64,000 nucleotides of DNA from Mycobacterium saskatchewanense. GTDB lineage: Bacteria > Actinomycetota > Actinomycetes > Mycobacteriales > Mycobacteriaceae. Below the pieces are notes generated by a model. The model saw nothing but the letters and a program-made list of their open reading frames with translations. It made no database searches and was not told where the DNA came from. This document shows positions 46,878 to 55,469 of this stretch, in pieces; the first letter of the stretch is position 1; every line of letters begins with the position of its first letter. The translations under genes and the position numbers were made by a program. The stretch is from assembly GCF_010729105.1 (NCBI RefSeq), contig NZ_AP022573.1, forward strand, positions 1,612,001 to 1,676,000, read 5' to 3'.

Positions 46878-48197
46878 TTAGTTCCGGACCACCGGCCGGT
46901 GACTGGCCACGATTTTGTCGACAACCAATTTCGCGGTTTCCGCACACGCGGTGGTCCCGCCATTGGCGTACTCCTTGACCGCGTCGCCCACGTTCCACAG
47001 TCCTCGAAACGGTGTGTCGTGCGGGAGGTCGAAACCGGCGACCGCCCGCTGGGGTGGCCAGTCATCGCGAGTGACCGTGATGTTGATGATGCGGGCGCGC
47101 GTGTCGAAGTTTTCGATGTTGTCGCGCAAATCCTGCAGCAGGAACTCGGTCTCAGCCGCTTCGTCGAAATCCCCGGTGGGGTTCTTCGGCACGGAAGTCC
47201 CGACGTACAGGTTCCAGCCTTCGGGAGCCATTTCCGGACACAGATCGGTAAAGTTGGCGATGTAGGCCAGCCGACGTGATTTCGCGAAGCTCAGCATCCC
47301 GGGGACGTCGACGAGACGGTCGCGGCTGGCGAAATTGACCGTGATCATCGAAGTGGGCCGGTCGCCCTGCTTGACCAGGTCCTGGTAGTCGGTGGGCACC
47401 TTGTCCGCACCGAGCAGCGACACCGTTGCGGCGGGGCCGATATCGCTGACGATGACAGGCGCATCGACGCGGACCGTCGACCCGTCTCGGGTGACTTCGA
47501 CGGCTGTGGCGGTGCCGCCCGCGGAGCAGATCTTGGTCACCGCGGTCGACAGCCAGATTTCTCCGCCGTTGGCTTCGATGACTTCGGCCAGTGCCCGCCA
47601 CAAACCGATCGTGCCCTCGGGGTGGAAGCCGAATCGTTTGAATGCGCTCTTGCGGGTGAAATAAGTGAGAAATACGCGCGCGGGCAGATCCTCAGATCCG
47701 ACCGCGAATATCGACGCGCACATGTTCCGGAAGATCCCGTGCACGCCTTCATTTTTCGTGTATTTCGAGACCCACTCGGCGGTGGAAAGCTCGCCTTCGG
47801 GCAGCCCGGAGTCGTTGCGGGCGGCACCGATTCCCTTCACCAACTTGGCGCCTTGCCGACTCAGCTTGCTCAGCAGGAACCCCCAGCCACCACCGGTCAC
47901 GTCGACGTCCTTGCCGCCGATCCGATAGAGGATGGGCGGCCTGGGTTCGCGGATGTCGAACCGTGCTCCGACCTCTTTACAGGTTTCCTCGGTGATGCCG
48001 CCGAGCTCGATGACGATGGCCCCGGTGTTGACCTTGAAACCGTCGATGTCGTCGGTCGAGGCCCGGCCGCCGACCTTGGGCAACCGCTCCACGACGAGGG
48101 TGCGGTATCCCTGCTTCGTCAACCGGGCAGCGGTGAACAGGCCGCCCGCGCCGGCACCGATCACCACGGCGTCGAAACGCTGTTCGGTTAGCGTCAT
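46878..48197 (-). CDS. FAD-dependent oxidoreductase, phytoene desaturase / amine oxidase-like
   Basis: 439 residues. N-terminal dinucleotide motif AVVIGAGAGGLFTAARLTKQGYRTLVVE with VGGRAST, and the C-terminal FAD segment FRGLWNVGDAVKEYANGGTTACAETAKLV. The middle contains VTKICSAGGTATAVEVTRDG, a typical flavoprotein substrate-binding beta segment. It could desaturate or oxidise a hydrophobic intermediate. ATG with AGGAGCAA upstream. It follows an acyl-CoA dehydrogenase gene by 29 nt and ends a four-gene operon from the small ORF at 50774. Confidence 0.87.
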   Translation of the reverse strand: MTLTEQRFDAVVIGAGAGGLFTAARLTKQGYRTLVVERLPKVGGRASTDDIDGFKVNTGAIVIELGGITEETCKEVGARFDIREPRPPILYRIGGKDVDVTGGGWGFLLSKLSRQGAKLVKGIGAARNDSGLPEGELSTAEWVSKYTKNEGVHGIFRNMCASIFAVGSEDLPARVFLTYFTRKSAFKRFGFHPEGTIGLWRALAEVIEANGGEIWLSTAVTKICSAGGTATAVEVTRDGSTVRVDAPVIVSDIGPAATVSLLGADKVPTDYQDLVKQGDRPTSMITVNFASRDRLVDVPGMLSFAKSRRLAYIANFTDLCPEMAPEGWNLYVGTSVPKNPTGDFDEAAETEFLLQDLRDNIENFDTRARIINITVTRDDWPPQRAVAGFDLPHDTPFRGLWNVGDAVKEYANGGTTACAETAKLVVDKIVASHRPVVRN

Positions 48198-48226
48198 TCC
48201 ATTGCTCCTACGATGCTGTTAGTGGT

Positions 48227-49387
48227 TCAGTACGAGCGGGGCAGGCCCAGCGAGGTTTGAGCCACGAAGTTGAGGACCATTTCTCGGCTGACCGGCGCAG
48301 TGCGCATGAGCCGGGTGATGAACCACAGCTCGGACAAGCCATATTCATGGGAAAGTCCGTTCCCACCGTGGGTCTGGATGGCCTGATCCAGCGCCTTGAG
48401 GGCGGCCTCCGAGGCGGCGAATTTGGCGATGTTGGCGGCTTCGCCCGCGGGTTGGCCGGCGTCGAACAGTTCGGCGCTACGAGCAGTCGCCATTCGGCCG
48501 ACTTCCACAGCAATGTGGCTTTCCGCCAGAGGATGTGCGATGCCCTGATGCGCGCCGATCGGCGTCGACCAGACCAGTCGTTGTTTGGCGTAATCCGCAG
48601 CTTTGCTCACCGCGTAGCGCCCTACCCCGCCGCAAATGGCACCGACGAGAATCCGTTCGGGGTTCAAGCCGTCGAAGACTTGCCGCAAGCCGTTGCCCGC
48701 CTCGCCGATGAGGGAATCACCTCCGACCGCCACCTCGTCGAGGAAGACGGTGAACTGCTTATCGGGCGACACGATCGACGTGTCGATCTGCTGGTACGTC
48801 AGACCGGGACTGTCGGTGGGGACGACAAATAGCGAAAGGCGGGACTTCTCCGGGCCGGACTTCTCGACGTCGCGGGCGACGACGAGAACGGCATCGCACT
48901 GGTCGATGGCGGAGATGTAATACTTCGAACCCGAAAGCACCCAACCGGTTGCCGTCTTATGAGCGGTGGTCTTGATGTTGTGGCTGTTCGAACCGGCGTC
49001 GGGCTCGGTGATGCTGAAAGCCATCTTTTGGGTGCCATCGGCGATGCCGGGCAGCCAACGCTCCTTCATATGATGTGAACCGTGGTGGGAAAGGATGCTC
49101 CCGCAGATCGCCGGCGAGATGACCCAGATGAGCATTGGCATGCCATGCGCCGCAAGTTCTTCGACCACAACGACGGCTTCGGACATACCACCCCCACCGC
49201 CACCGAATTCCTCGGGCAGGTGCACACCGAGCAAGCCGGCGGCACCGAGGTCTTTCCACAGTTCCCCGACGTCTTGGCCACTGCGGGCTCGCTGCAGAAA
49301 ATATTGTGGCCCATAGCTGTCGGCGATACCGCCTACGCTTTCGCGGATCGCACGGTGCTCGTCGGAGTCGTGGATCAATCCGGGCAT
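48227..49387 (-). CDS. Acyl-CoA dehydrogenase, third copy
   Basis: 386 residues. AFSITEPDAGSNSHNIKTTA in the middle domain, VFDGLNPERILVGAICGG with the Glu of long-chain-type enzymes, HGGNGLSHEYGLSELWFITR near the end. The C-terminal site where other family members have EGT reads TAPVSREMVLNF. It starts 3 nt after the SnoaL-hydratase stop with AGGAAGG inside that gene. Substrate unknown; context suggests it works with the fused hydratase. Confidence 0.9.
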   Translation of the reverse strand: MPGLIHDSDEHRAIRESVGGIADSYGPQYFLQRARSGQDVGELWKDLGAAGLLGVHLPEEFGGGGGGMSEAVVVVEELAAHGMPMLIWVISPAICGSILSHHGSHHMKERWLPGIADGTQKMAFSITEPDAGSNSHNIKTTAHKTATGWVLSGSKYYISAIDQCDAVLVVARDVEKSGPEKSRLSLFVVPTDSPGLTYQQIDTSIVSPDKQFTVFLDEVAVGGDSLIGEAGNGLRQVFDGLNPERILVGAICGGVGRYAVSKAADYAKQRLVWSTPIGAHQGIAHPLAESHIAVEVGRMATARSAELFDAGQPAGEAANIAKFAASEAALKALDQAIQTHGGNGLSHEYGLSELWFITRLMRTAPVSREMVLNFVAQTSLGLPRSY

Positions 49388-49390
49388 TGA

Positions 49391-50602
49391 TTACCTTCCT
49401 GTATACGTCGGAGGGCGCTTAGCCACGAAGGCGGCAATGGCGTCGGCGGCGTCGGCGGTGTCCCCGGTGACCTTGAGTGCGCGTGTCTCCGCGGTCAGCT
49501 GGGCGGACAGATCATTTCGCCAGCTGTCCCGGAGCAGCGCCCGCATGGCCGCGAACCCGACCGTGGGTCCGTGGGCGAGCTCGGCCGCGAATGCCGCTGC
49601 GCGCTCACGGAGTTCCGCCGCCGGCACGACCTCGTTGACCAGTCCCCAATCCAGTGCTTCCTGGGCGCTGATGGGCGTATTGCGCAGGTAGGCCGCCGCG
49701 GCGCGGCGCGGGCCGATCAGTCGAGGCAGGTGCCAGGTCCCGCCGCCGTCGCCGGACAAGCCGAGCCCGGCGAAAGCGGTGACGAATTGGGTGGTGTCGG
49801 CCGCCAGCACGATATCGGCGGCGTAGACGTAGCCGAGTCCCCCACCTGCGACCGCTCCGTGAGCCGCCGTGACGATCGGCGCCTCGACGCGGCTGAGAAT
49901 CTCGAGCGCTTGGTGGAAGGGCATGGTCATCTCGACGAACAGGTCTCCGAAGCCGCCGTTGGCGTTGTCGAGGAAGTACGTGATGTCACCGCCGACGCTC
50001 AGTGCGGCCCCGTTGCCGCAGATCAGCACAGCGCGGACTGTGCTGTCGGCGGTGATGCGCCGAGCGACCTCCAATGTGTCCCAACCCATCTGGAAGTCAA
50101 TCGCGTTGCGGGCCTGGGGGCGGTTGAGACAGACCGTGGCCACACCGTGGTCAACGTGATAATCGATCGTCCGTAGTCGACCACTGCCGTCGAGAGCAGC
50201 GCGCCACGCCGCGGTGTCAGTGAGTTGGCGCAGCGTGGCGATGCGCCCATCGGGGGCGAATCCGATCAGGTGAATGAAGGCGGCGTCAAGTATGTTGCCG
50301 CTACGACGCGCCGATCCGCGGTAGGTACCGCTCACCATGAGCCGGCCATCCTCGAGCACCTGGAAGGCCTCGGCGACGGCACGGGCCTTGAAGTGCTCGC
50401 CGATCCGCCACCACAGTTTGTCGCGCATGGCGTCAGGGCCGACATGGATTCCGCCCATGCCCAGCGGCAGTCCTTCCGCGGCATGCCCGACGAAGTCCGG
50501 ATGCAGCAGCCGGCTCAGAGCATCGCGGTTGCCGGATGCCAGCCCCTCGTACAGACCTCGAGCGGCAGAGATTTTCGCGTCCCTTAAATGATCAGCCGAC
50601 AT
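49391..50602 (-). CDS. Fusion of a SnoaL-like domain and an enoyl-CoA hydratase/isomerase
   Basis: 403 residues in two parts. Residues 1 to about 140 are a SnoaL-like alpha-beta barrel (GLASGNRDALSRLLHPDFVG; FIHLIGFAPDGRIATLRQLTD). Residues about 145-403 are a crotonase: VATVCLNRPQARNAIDFQM, the oxyanion segment SVGGDITYF, and GAVAGGGLGYVYAADIVLAA followed by FAGLGLSGDGGGTWHLPRLIG. The joining is in frame with a short linker, with no sign of a lost stop. Crotonases hydrate or isomerise enoyl-CoA; the SnoaL part may give a second activity, such as an aldol-type or hydratase step. ATG at 50602 overlaps the preceding small ORF by 11 nt. Confidence 0.88.
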   Translation of the reverse strand: MSADHLRDAKISAARGLYEGLASGNRDALSRLLHPDFVGHAAEGLPLGMGGIHVGPDAMRDKLWWRIGEHFKARAVAEAFQVLEDGRLMVSGTYRGSARRSGNILDAAFIHLIGFAPDGRIATLRQLTDTAAWRAALDGSGRLRTIDYHVDHGVATVCLNRPQARNAIDFQMGWDTLEVARRITADSTVRAVLICGNGAALSVGGDITYFLDNANGGFGDLFVEMTMPFHQALEILSRVEAPIVTAAHGAVAGGGLGYVYAADIVLAADTTQFVTAFAGLGLSGDGGGTWHLPRLIGPRRAAAAYLRNTPISAQEALDWGLVNEVVPAAELRERAAAFAAELAHGPTVGFAAMRALLRDSWRNDLSAQLTAETRALKVTGDTADAADAIAAFVAKRPPTYTGR

Positions 50603-50774
50603 AGCGCACGATCAACTCGGCGCCAGCGGCGGGTTCGGGTACACCGTCGATTTCGACCCCAGTGCTCAGCATCGCTTGAACGGCGGTGCCGATGCGAGTG
50701 ACCTGTTCGATGCGCCGGCCCGAGATTGATTGCCGTGCCGGGCGACGCGCCGCTGTGTCCGTACGGAATGTCAT
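50592..50774 (-). CDS. Small ORF of unknown function, coupled to the fusion gene
   Basis: 60 residues from the ATG at 50774 (GGGAGAGG upstream); a longer reading to 50810 is possible. The C-terminal half (RIGTAVQAMLSTGVEIDG, then AGAELIVRYVG) is protein-like; no family recognised. Its stop overlaps the next start by 11 nt, which suggests real translation. It could also be the tail of a deleted gene, since the sequence upstream shows other losses. Confidence 0.5.
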   Translation of the reverse strand: MTFRTDTAARRPARQSISGRRIEQVTRIGTAVQAMLSTGVEIDGVPEPAAGAELIVRYVG

Positions 50775-50861
50775 CGGCGCCGCGGCCTCTCCCTGCGACG
50801 AAAGCATCAATTCGAATAGCCCTTCGAAAGCCCATCACCCATTAACGGGCCTCACCCCGGC

Positions 50862-50900
50862 ACACTAACACAGTTTTCTAGTTTAGGTTAAATTATGCCC
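50862..50900 (+). promoter_or_regulatory. AT-rich operator and leaderless promoter at a gene relic
   Basis: Contains TAACACAG (50866-50873, also at 34524-34531) and GTTAAATTAT (50887-50896, also at 36667-36676). TAAATT (50889-50894), 6 nt, then GTG at 50901 repeats the leaderless layout of the thiolase gene. It also lies before the minus-strand operon starting at 50774. Confidence 0.45.
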
Positions 50901-51191
50901 GTGACGGTGTCGGTGGACGCCGCCCAGCACTACGCGATCGACGGCCGCAGTCAGGTCGGGAGTGGCCCTCGTCGTGATCGCTGGCCAATCGCCGTTTCGC
51001 CGCCGCTACAGTCGCCAGCGGGGGTTCACCTCTGCGGTATCACTCGAGCTGCCGGCTCGGCGGCGCGCCGGGTCGATCAGCTGTCGGTCTCTAGAACCGG
51101 CCGACGCACAGCGTGTGGGATATTAAGGAGATCCACCCGACCTGAGATAGCAGATCAAAAGATGGTGCAGAGCAGCAAGATTAGATTTTGA
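50901..51191 (+). pseudogene. Truncated gene start behind an intact-looking promoter
   Basis: A GTG directly after the promoter opens a frame of 96 codons. Only the first about 16 residues (VTVSVDAAQHYAIDGR) look like protein; the rest is Arg- and Ser-rich and has no domain. I read it as the first codons of a gene whose body was lost by deletion. The original family cannot be told. Confidence 0.35.
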
Positions 51192-51378
51192 CCGCCGTTT
51201 CAGTCAGGCCCGGCATTGGATACTCATCAAGATTCCCCGACGGGCGGGCGGATGCTTCCAGACGACGGTCCAGCCGGGACGGCTGCGGTGGGTCGGACTG
51301 GACTGTGCTTTGGTCCCGGGTCACGCGACGCCCTCAGACTTGTTTGCAGCATCAGCCCGAGCGATGCTGGCAATCCCA

Positions 51379-51755
51379 TCACGTTCCGGGCAGGGCGGGG
51401 ATTCGCGCGGCCAGATCGGTAATCTCCAGCGCCAAGCGGAGGTTGAGGCTATTAAGTTGTGCGCCAACGCTCCCCGAATAATCCGGTGATGGAGTCCAAG
51501 CGCTGATAAAGAGTGTTGACGTGGATGTGCAATTCCTGCGCGGCGTGCTGCATGTGCTGATTGCGACGGACCTTGATCATGCACAACTGCACCTCGATGG
51601 ATGTAGGTAAGGATCGCCCGTTCGTTCCGCTTGCCGTCGGCCCGCAGCCTCGCTCGCCAGGGATCGGAGATCGACCGCACCAATGTGAGGTCGTGACAAT
51701 TGGACGCGGCGACTCGCACTACGGTGCGGTCATTGTCCTGCCGACGTGTTGGCAA
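51379..51755 (-). pseudogene. PucR/CdaR-type regulator remnant, frameshifted
   Basis: Three frames together give the C-terminal HTH of a PucR-family regulator: LRADGKRNERAILTYIHRG, then after a shift near 51590 VRRNQHMQHAAQELHIHVNT followed by LYQRLDSITGLFGERWR, then after a shift near 51455 NSLNLRLALEITDLAARIPA and a stop. The HVNTLYQRLDSI block is the PucR signature helix. The large N-terminal part of the protein is missing. At least two frameshifts and a truncation, so non-functional. Confidence 0.7.
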
Positions 51756-52285
51756 AAATCGAGCGGGACATAAGTCGCTGATACGACTTCCTCAAGAAAC
51801 CGGTTAGTCCGGCGCCCGGCGTCTCCGGTCGTCGGCGCAAAGGAACCGCAACGACGCCCGGAACGAGTCCTGCCTGGAGTCGACACGCCGGTGACCTCCT
51901 CAGCACTTTTGAATCCGTAATAGATGCCTACGGACCACGCTACTCCTAGAACCCGCGGCTGCCTGGCAGTCGGCTTGATCCCACCCTTTGGGCACCGCGA
52001 TCAGCACCGACGATGCGCCGGTCGTGGCACGGCATGCGCCTTTCGAGAGCATCGCGTCAAGCCGCTCTTTGAACCACGTAGCGAGCCGGCGTGAACGTCG
52101 GGCACGGCTCGCGCCTGTGCACACCGACCGGTCCGGTGCACGTGCCGCCAAACTGACTGCGCGCATGGACAACTGTCGCCTCCAGCATCGGGTGAAACTG
52201 GTGATGACGGAGCACCAGCCTCGTGGTTGGTGCACGAGCAGCGCGGGGGCTGTCATCGATGCGGACTCAAGGGGGACCCAAGAGC
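51756..52285. other. Intergenic, no supported gene
   Basis: About 530 nt between the PucR remnant and the acyltransferase. A minus-strand frame at 51900-52310 (WFKERLDAMLSKGACRATTG inside) has no start signal and no family I can name. Codon use is unlike the neighbouring genes. Probably more debris of the same deletion events. Confidence 0.4.
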
Positions 52286-53536
52286 GTGACACGAGAAATG
52301 ACTGCGGCAAAACCTAATACCTATCTTCGTGGGCTCGGCTCACAGGAGCGCTTTTTCTGGCGTTACGCTCAGCGCAATCCAGGGCACTTCGTGCTGGCCG
52401 CCGAATTTGACTTAAATTTGGATGCGCGGCGAGTCCGTGACGCCCTCGACGCCGTGCAGCGCCGCCACACATTGTTGTCAGCTCACGTCGAAGACGATCC
52501 AGAATTGCGCCTGGGGTTCTACCGCAACGACACGGTGGCACCGATCACACTTACGTGTCACCTTGACCTCACCGAAGACTGGCAGGTGATCGCTGCCGAC
52601 GAACTGACCCGGCCCCTCGATCGCTCGGCTGCTCCGTTCGTGCGGGCGGCACTTCTCACCAAGGGCGAACAGTCGACCCTCCTGCTGACATTCGACCACG
52701 TCATCGCCGACGGCATTTCGGCGTTGTTGGTGCTCAACGATTTGTTGGTCGCGTTGAACGGCCAAGCGTTGGCACCACTGGAATTGCCGATATCGGTGGA
52801 GGACTTGGTCAGTCGTAGGCTCGGCCCTCCTCAGGGAACTGTGTCGCTGGAGGCCGGTGATCCGCGCATTGCTGCGCCGACCTCGTTTCGACCGTTTGAC
52901 GCTACCCCGCAGCACCTGCACAGGGTTCAGATGAGCCGCGCCGAGACTGAGCGTCTGATTGCGCGCTGCCGTGCAGAAGGAACAACCGTACATGCGGCGA
53001 TTGTGGTTGCCGCCTCCGTCGTGCGCAGCGCGGAATCCGCCGAGGAATTCGTTCGCACGTACAGCCCGATAAACGTCAGGGATTTCCTCGGTCAGCGTGC
53101 CGGTAGCTGCGTATGCATCGGAGGTGCCCTCACCGGCATGACACCGGGCGACGGAACTCCTTTTTGGAGTCAAGCTCGCCAGGTCAGCAACCAGCTGAAC
53201 GCCGCCAGGTCGGCCGCTGGCTTGGCGGCTGGGTCGGCGATAGCCGAGCAATTGTTGCCCATTGACGCTGATTGCGACGCGGCAGAGCACTTCTTTCGCA
53301 CTGTTTTACCGTTTGAACTGGCGATTACCAACCTTGGTGTACAAGATTTCCCTCGCATTGGACCGGTTCGGCCACGGGCCGTCTGGGGGCCAATGGTGCT
53401 CACGCAAGTCGAACGCGAGTACGTGACAGGCATCGTGACCTACGGAGGCCAACTGCGTATGGTCACATGCGGACACTCCCCCACGGCCGGCTTCCTCGAG
53501 CGCGTCCGCGAAATGTTGCTCGGCATCGGGTCATAA
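52286..53536 (+). CDS. Condensation-domain-like acyltransferase (PapA/WES-like fold)
   Basis: 416 residues from the GTG at 52286, preceded by AAGGGGG; ATGs at 52259 and 52298 are also possible. The catalytic HxxxD is in LLTFDHVIADGISALLVLND near 148-165, and the second half has YSPINVRDFLGQRAG and LPFELAITNLGVQDFPRIGP, matching stand-alone condensation-domain proteins such as the Pap acyltransferases. These move acyl groups from a carrier or CoA to an alcohol or amine. No PKS or NRPS genes are nearby. Somewhat lower GC than neighbours. Confidence 0.8.
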   Translation: MTREMTAAKPNTYLRGLGSQERFFWRYAQRNPGHFVLAAEFDLNLDARRVRDALDAVQRRHTLLSAHVEDDPELRLGFYRNDTVAPITLTCHLDLTEDWQVIAADELTRPLDRSAAPFVRAALLTKGEQSTLLLTFDHVIADGISALLVLNDLLVALNGQALAPLELPISVEDLVSRRLGPPQGTVSLEAGDPRIAAPTSFRPFDATPQHLHRVQMSRAETERLIARCRAEGTTVHAAIVVAASVVRSAESAEEFVRTYSPINVRDFLGQRAGSCVCIGGALTGMTPGDGTPFWSQARQVSNQLNAARSAAGLAAGSAIAEQLLPIDADCDAAEHFFRTVLPFELAITNLGVQDFPRIGPVRPRAVWGPMVLTQVEREYVTGIVTYGGQLRMVTCGHSPTAGFLERVREMLLGIGS

Positions 53537-53702
53537 AGCTTGACGGATGCTTTCCCATGATCGGTCCATCCAGCGCCCCTTCACATGTTTCACCGGAGGC
53601 AAGGAATTCGGGTGGCCGTCCGTGTCGGTAGCCGGGCTGCCCGGATGATGCCGAGCATCGCGCCGCCGCCGCCGCACCTCTGTCTGAACCGGTAGCGACT
53701 TG

Positions 53703-55469
53703 TCACGAGTCCGTGCACGGTGCCCCGTTGGCGCCGGCCTGACCTCTTGGACGGAGTTGTTGCGCCCGAAGCTGCTCGGCGAGCCGGAACTTCTGGACCT
53801 TGCCGGTGGGGGTGAGCGGCAGGTCTTCGGGCCGGTAGAGCACAACTTTCTTGGGAACCTTGAACCGCGCCACCTTGTCTCGGCACATGGTGAGTACGTC
53901 GTCTTCGGTGATACTTGCCCCGGGTGTTGGAACGACCACCACGCAGCCAATTTCACCCCACCGTTCATCGGTCAGGCCGATGGCGAAGGCTTGGCTGATG
54001 TCCTCGTGGCCGGCCAACAGATCCTCGATCTCCTTGGGCATGACGAGCTCTCCACCGCTCTTGTAGAGCTCTTTGCTGCGGCCCGTCACCTGCAGGTAGC
54101 CGTCGGCACGAACACGGCCCAGATCCCCCGAGTGCAACCAGCCGTCGCGCATCGCGTTGGCGGTGTCGGTCGGCCGGTTCCAATAGCCGATCATCGTGGC
54201 CGGCCCGGCAGACACCAATTCGCCCTCAGCACCGACGGGGACGTCCTCACCGGTGTCCGGGTCCACTGCGCGATAGGCCACCAAGGCGTCGCTGCCGGAT
54301 ATCCCGGCCGCGCCCGCGAGCTTAGGTCGCCCGACTGTTTCGGCTGTCAGCGATAGCGGATCCTCGGGCAGGGTCAGCGTCATGGCTCCCCCACACTCCG
54401 TCATGCCGTAGCCGGTGACGATCTCGTCGACACCGAAATCACGTACGATCTGCTGCCACAACCAGATTGGCGCCGCGGCGGATCCGCACAAGAGGGCTCT
54501 GAGCGAACTCAGGTCGTAGTCGGCACGTACCGGACTCTCGACCATCGCGACGGCCATTGTGGGCACGCAGAGCATATCGGTGGCCCGATACTGTTCGATG
54601 CCGCGAAAGTATCCTTCGGCGGTGAAGCGCGGCTGCATGACCACCGCCCCACCGACGAACATCACCGACAACAACCCCTCCACGTAGCCGAACATGTGGT
54701 AACAGGGCAGAGCGAACAAGACCCGCCGCCCGTCTTCATACGCGCGGGTCAGCGCCGAGGCGTAGGCGGTGCGAAGTACGCCGTCGTGGGAGATCACGAC
54801 CCCCTTGGGCGAACCGGTGGTTCCGGAGGTGTACAGCATGTCTCCGGGACCCGACGGGTCGACCTCGAGACTTGTTGATCGGTGCCGGCTGTATTGGCCC
54901 AGCCGGGCCAGCTCCGCGACCGACATGACGCCAAGGCGTATCGGCTCTTCGGTTTCCACCAGCACGACACGGCGCAGGGTGGGCACTGGGTCCGCGTTCG
55001 GCCGCCGTTCGGCGAAACCAGGGGTGTCCCATCCTGGAACGATGTCGTCGAGCATGGATTGATAGTTCAAGGCGGCGAAACTGGTCATCGACACCAGGAC
55101 TCGGCACCCCGAATCGGCAAGGACGAAGGCCAGTTCGTCGCGGCGATACAGATAATTGAACGGGACCGCGACCGCGCCGAGGCGCGCGATGGCGAATTTC
55201 AGGGTGACGAACTCGGGGTAATTGGCCATCAGCATGCCGACCCGGTCGCCGGGACGGACCCCCAGTTCGCTCAGTCCCGCAGCCAGCCGATGCGAATGCT
55301 CCGCCACTTCCCGGTAGGTCAGGGTCGCCGTATCGGACAACACGAACGGACGGGAGCCGAAATCGGCAGCGCAGCGATCCAGCCACTCGGCCATGCTGCG
55401 GACATGCCACACCGGGAATCGGTCACGCAGGGCCCTACGACGTGCGGCAACGTCCGGCTCCCGCCTCAT
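53703..55469 (-). CDS. Acyl-CoA ligase (FadD), copy A
   Basis: 588 residues of the ANL superfamily. ATP-binding P-loop DMLYTSGTTGSPKGVVISHDG near 213-233, GYGMTECGGAMTLTLPEDP, the hinge GDLGRVRADGYLQVTGRSKELYKSGGELVMPKEIE and the C-terminal Lys in PLTPTGKVQKF. It makes an acyl-CoA through an acyl-AMP. The ATG overlaps the stop of the next ligase upstream as ATGA, so the two ligases are co-translated; both follow an SDR. Either could replace the dead ligase at 44.4-44.9 kb. Confidence 0.92.
   Translation of the reverse strand: MRREPDVAARRRALRDRFPVWHVRSMAEWLDRCAADFGSRPFVLSDTATLTYREVAEHSHRLAAGLSELGVRPGDRVGMLMANYPEFVTLKFAIARLGAVAVPFNYLYRRDELAFVLADSGCRVLVSMTSFAALNYQSMLDDIVPGWDTPGFAERRPNADPVPTLRRVVLVETEEPIRLGVMSVAELARLGQYSRHRSTSLEVDPSGPGDMLYTSGTTGSPKGVVISHDGVLRTAYASALTRAYEDGRRVLFALPCYHMFGYVEGLLSVMFVGGAVVMQPRFTAEGYFRGIEQYRATDMLCVPTMAVAMVESPVRADYDLSSLRALLCGSAAAPIWLWQQIVRDFGVDEIVTGYGMTECGGAMTLTLPEDPLSLTAETVGRPKLAGAAGISGSDALVAYRAVDPDTGEDVPVGAEGELVSAGPATMIGYWNRPTDTANAMRDGWLHSGDLGRVRADGYLQVTGRSKELYKSGGELVMPKEIEDLLAGHEDISQAFAIGLTDERWGEIGCVVVVPTPGASITEDDVLTMCRDKVARFKVPKKVVLYRPEDLPLTPTGKVQKFRLAEQLRAQQLRPRGQAGANGAPCTDS

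Noticed and set aside
46465..46978. Several overlapping plus-strand frames before the FAD oxidoreductase end
   Set aside because: Mutually overlapping, Arg/Pro/His-rich, and partly antisense to the real gene.
53640..53660. CCGGGCTGCCCGG palindrome as terminator between the acyltransferase and ligase genes
   Set aside because: A one-base loop is too tight for a simple hairpin, and it may be chance in GC-rich DNA.
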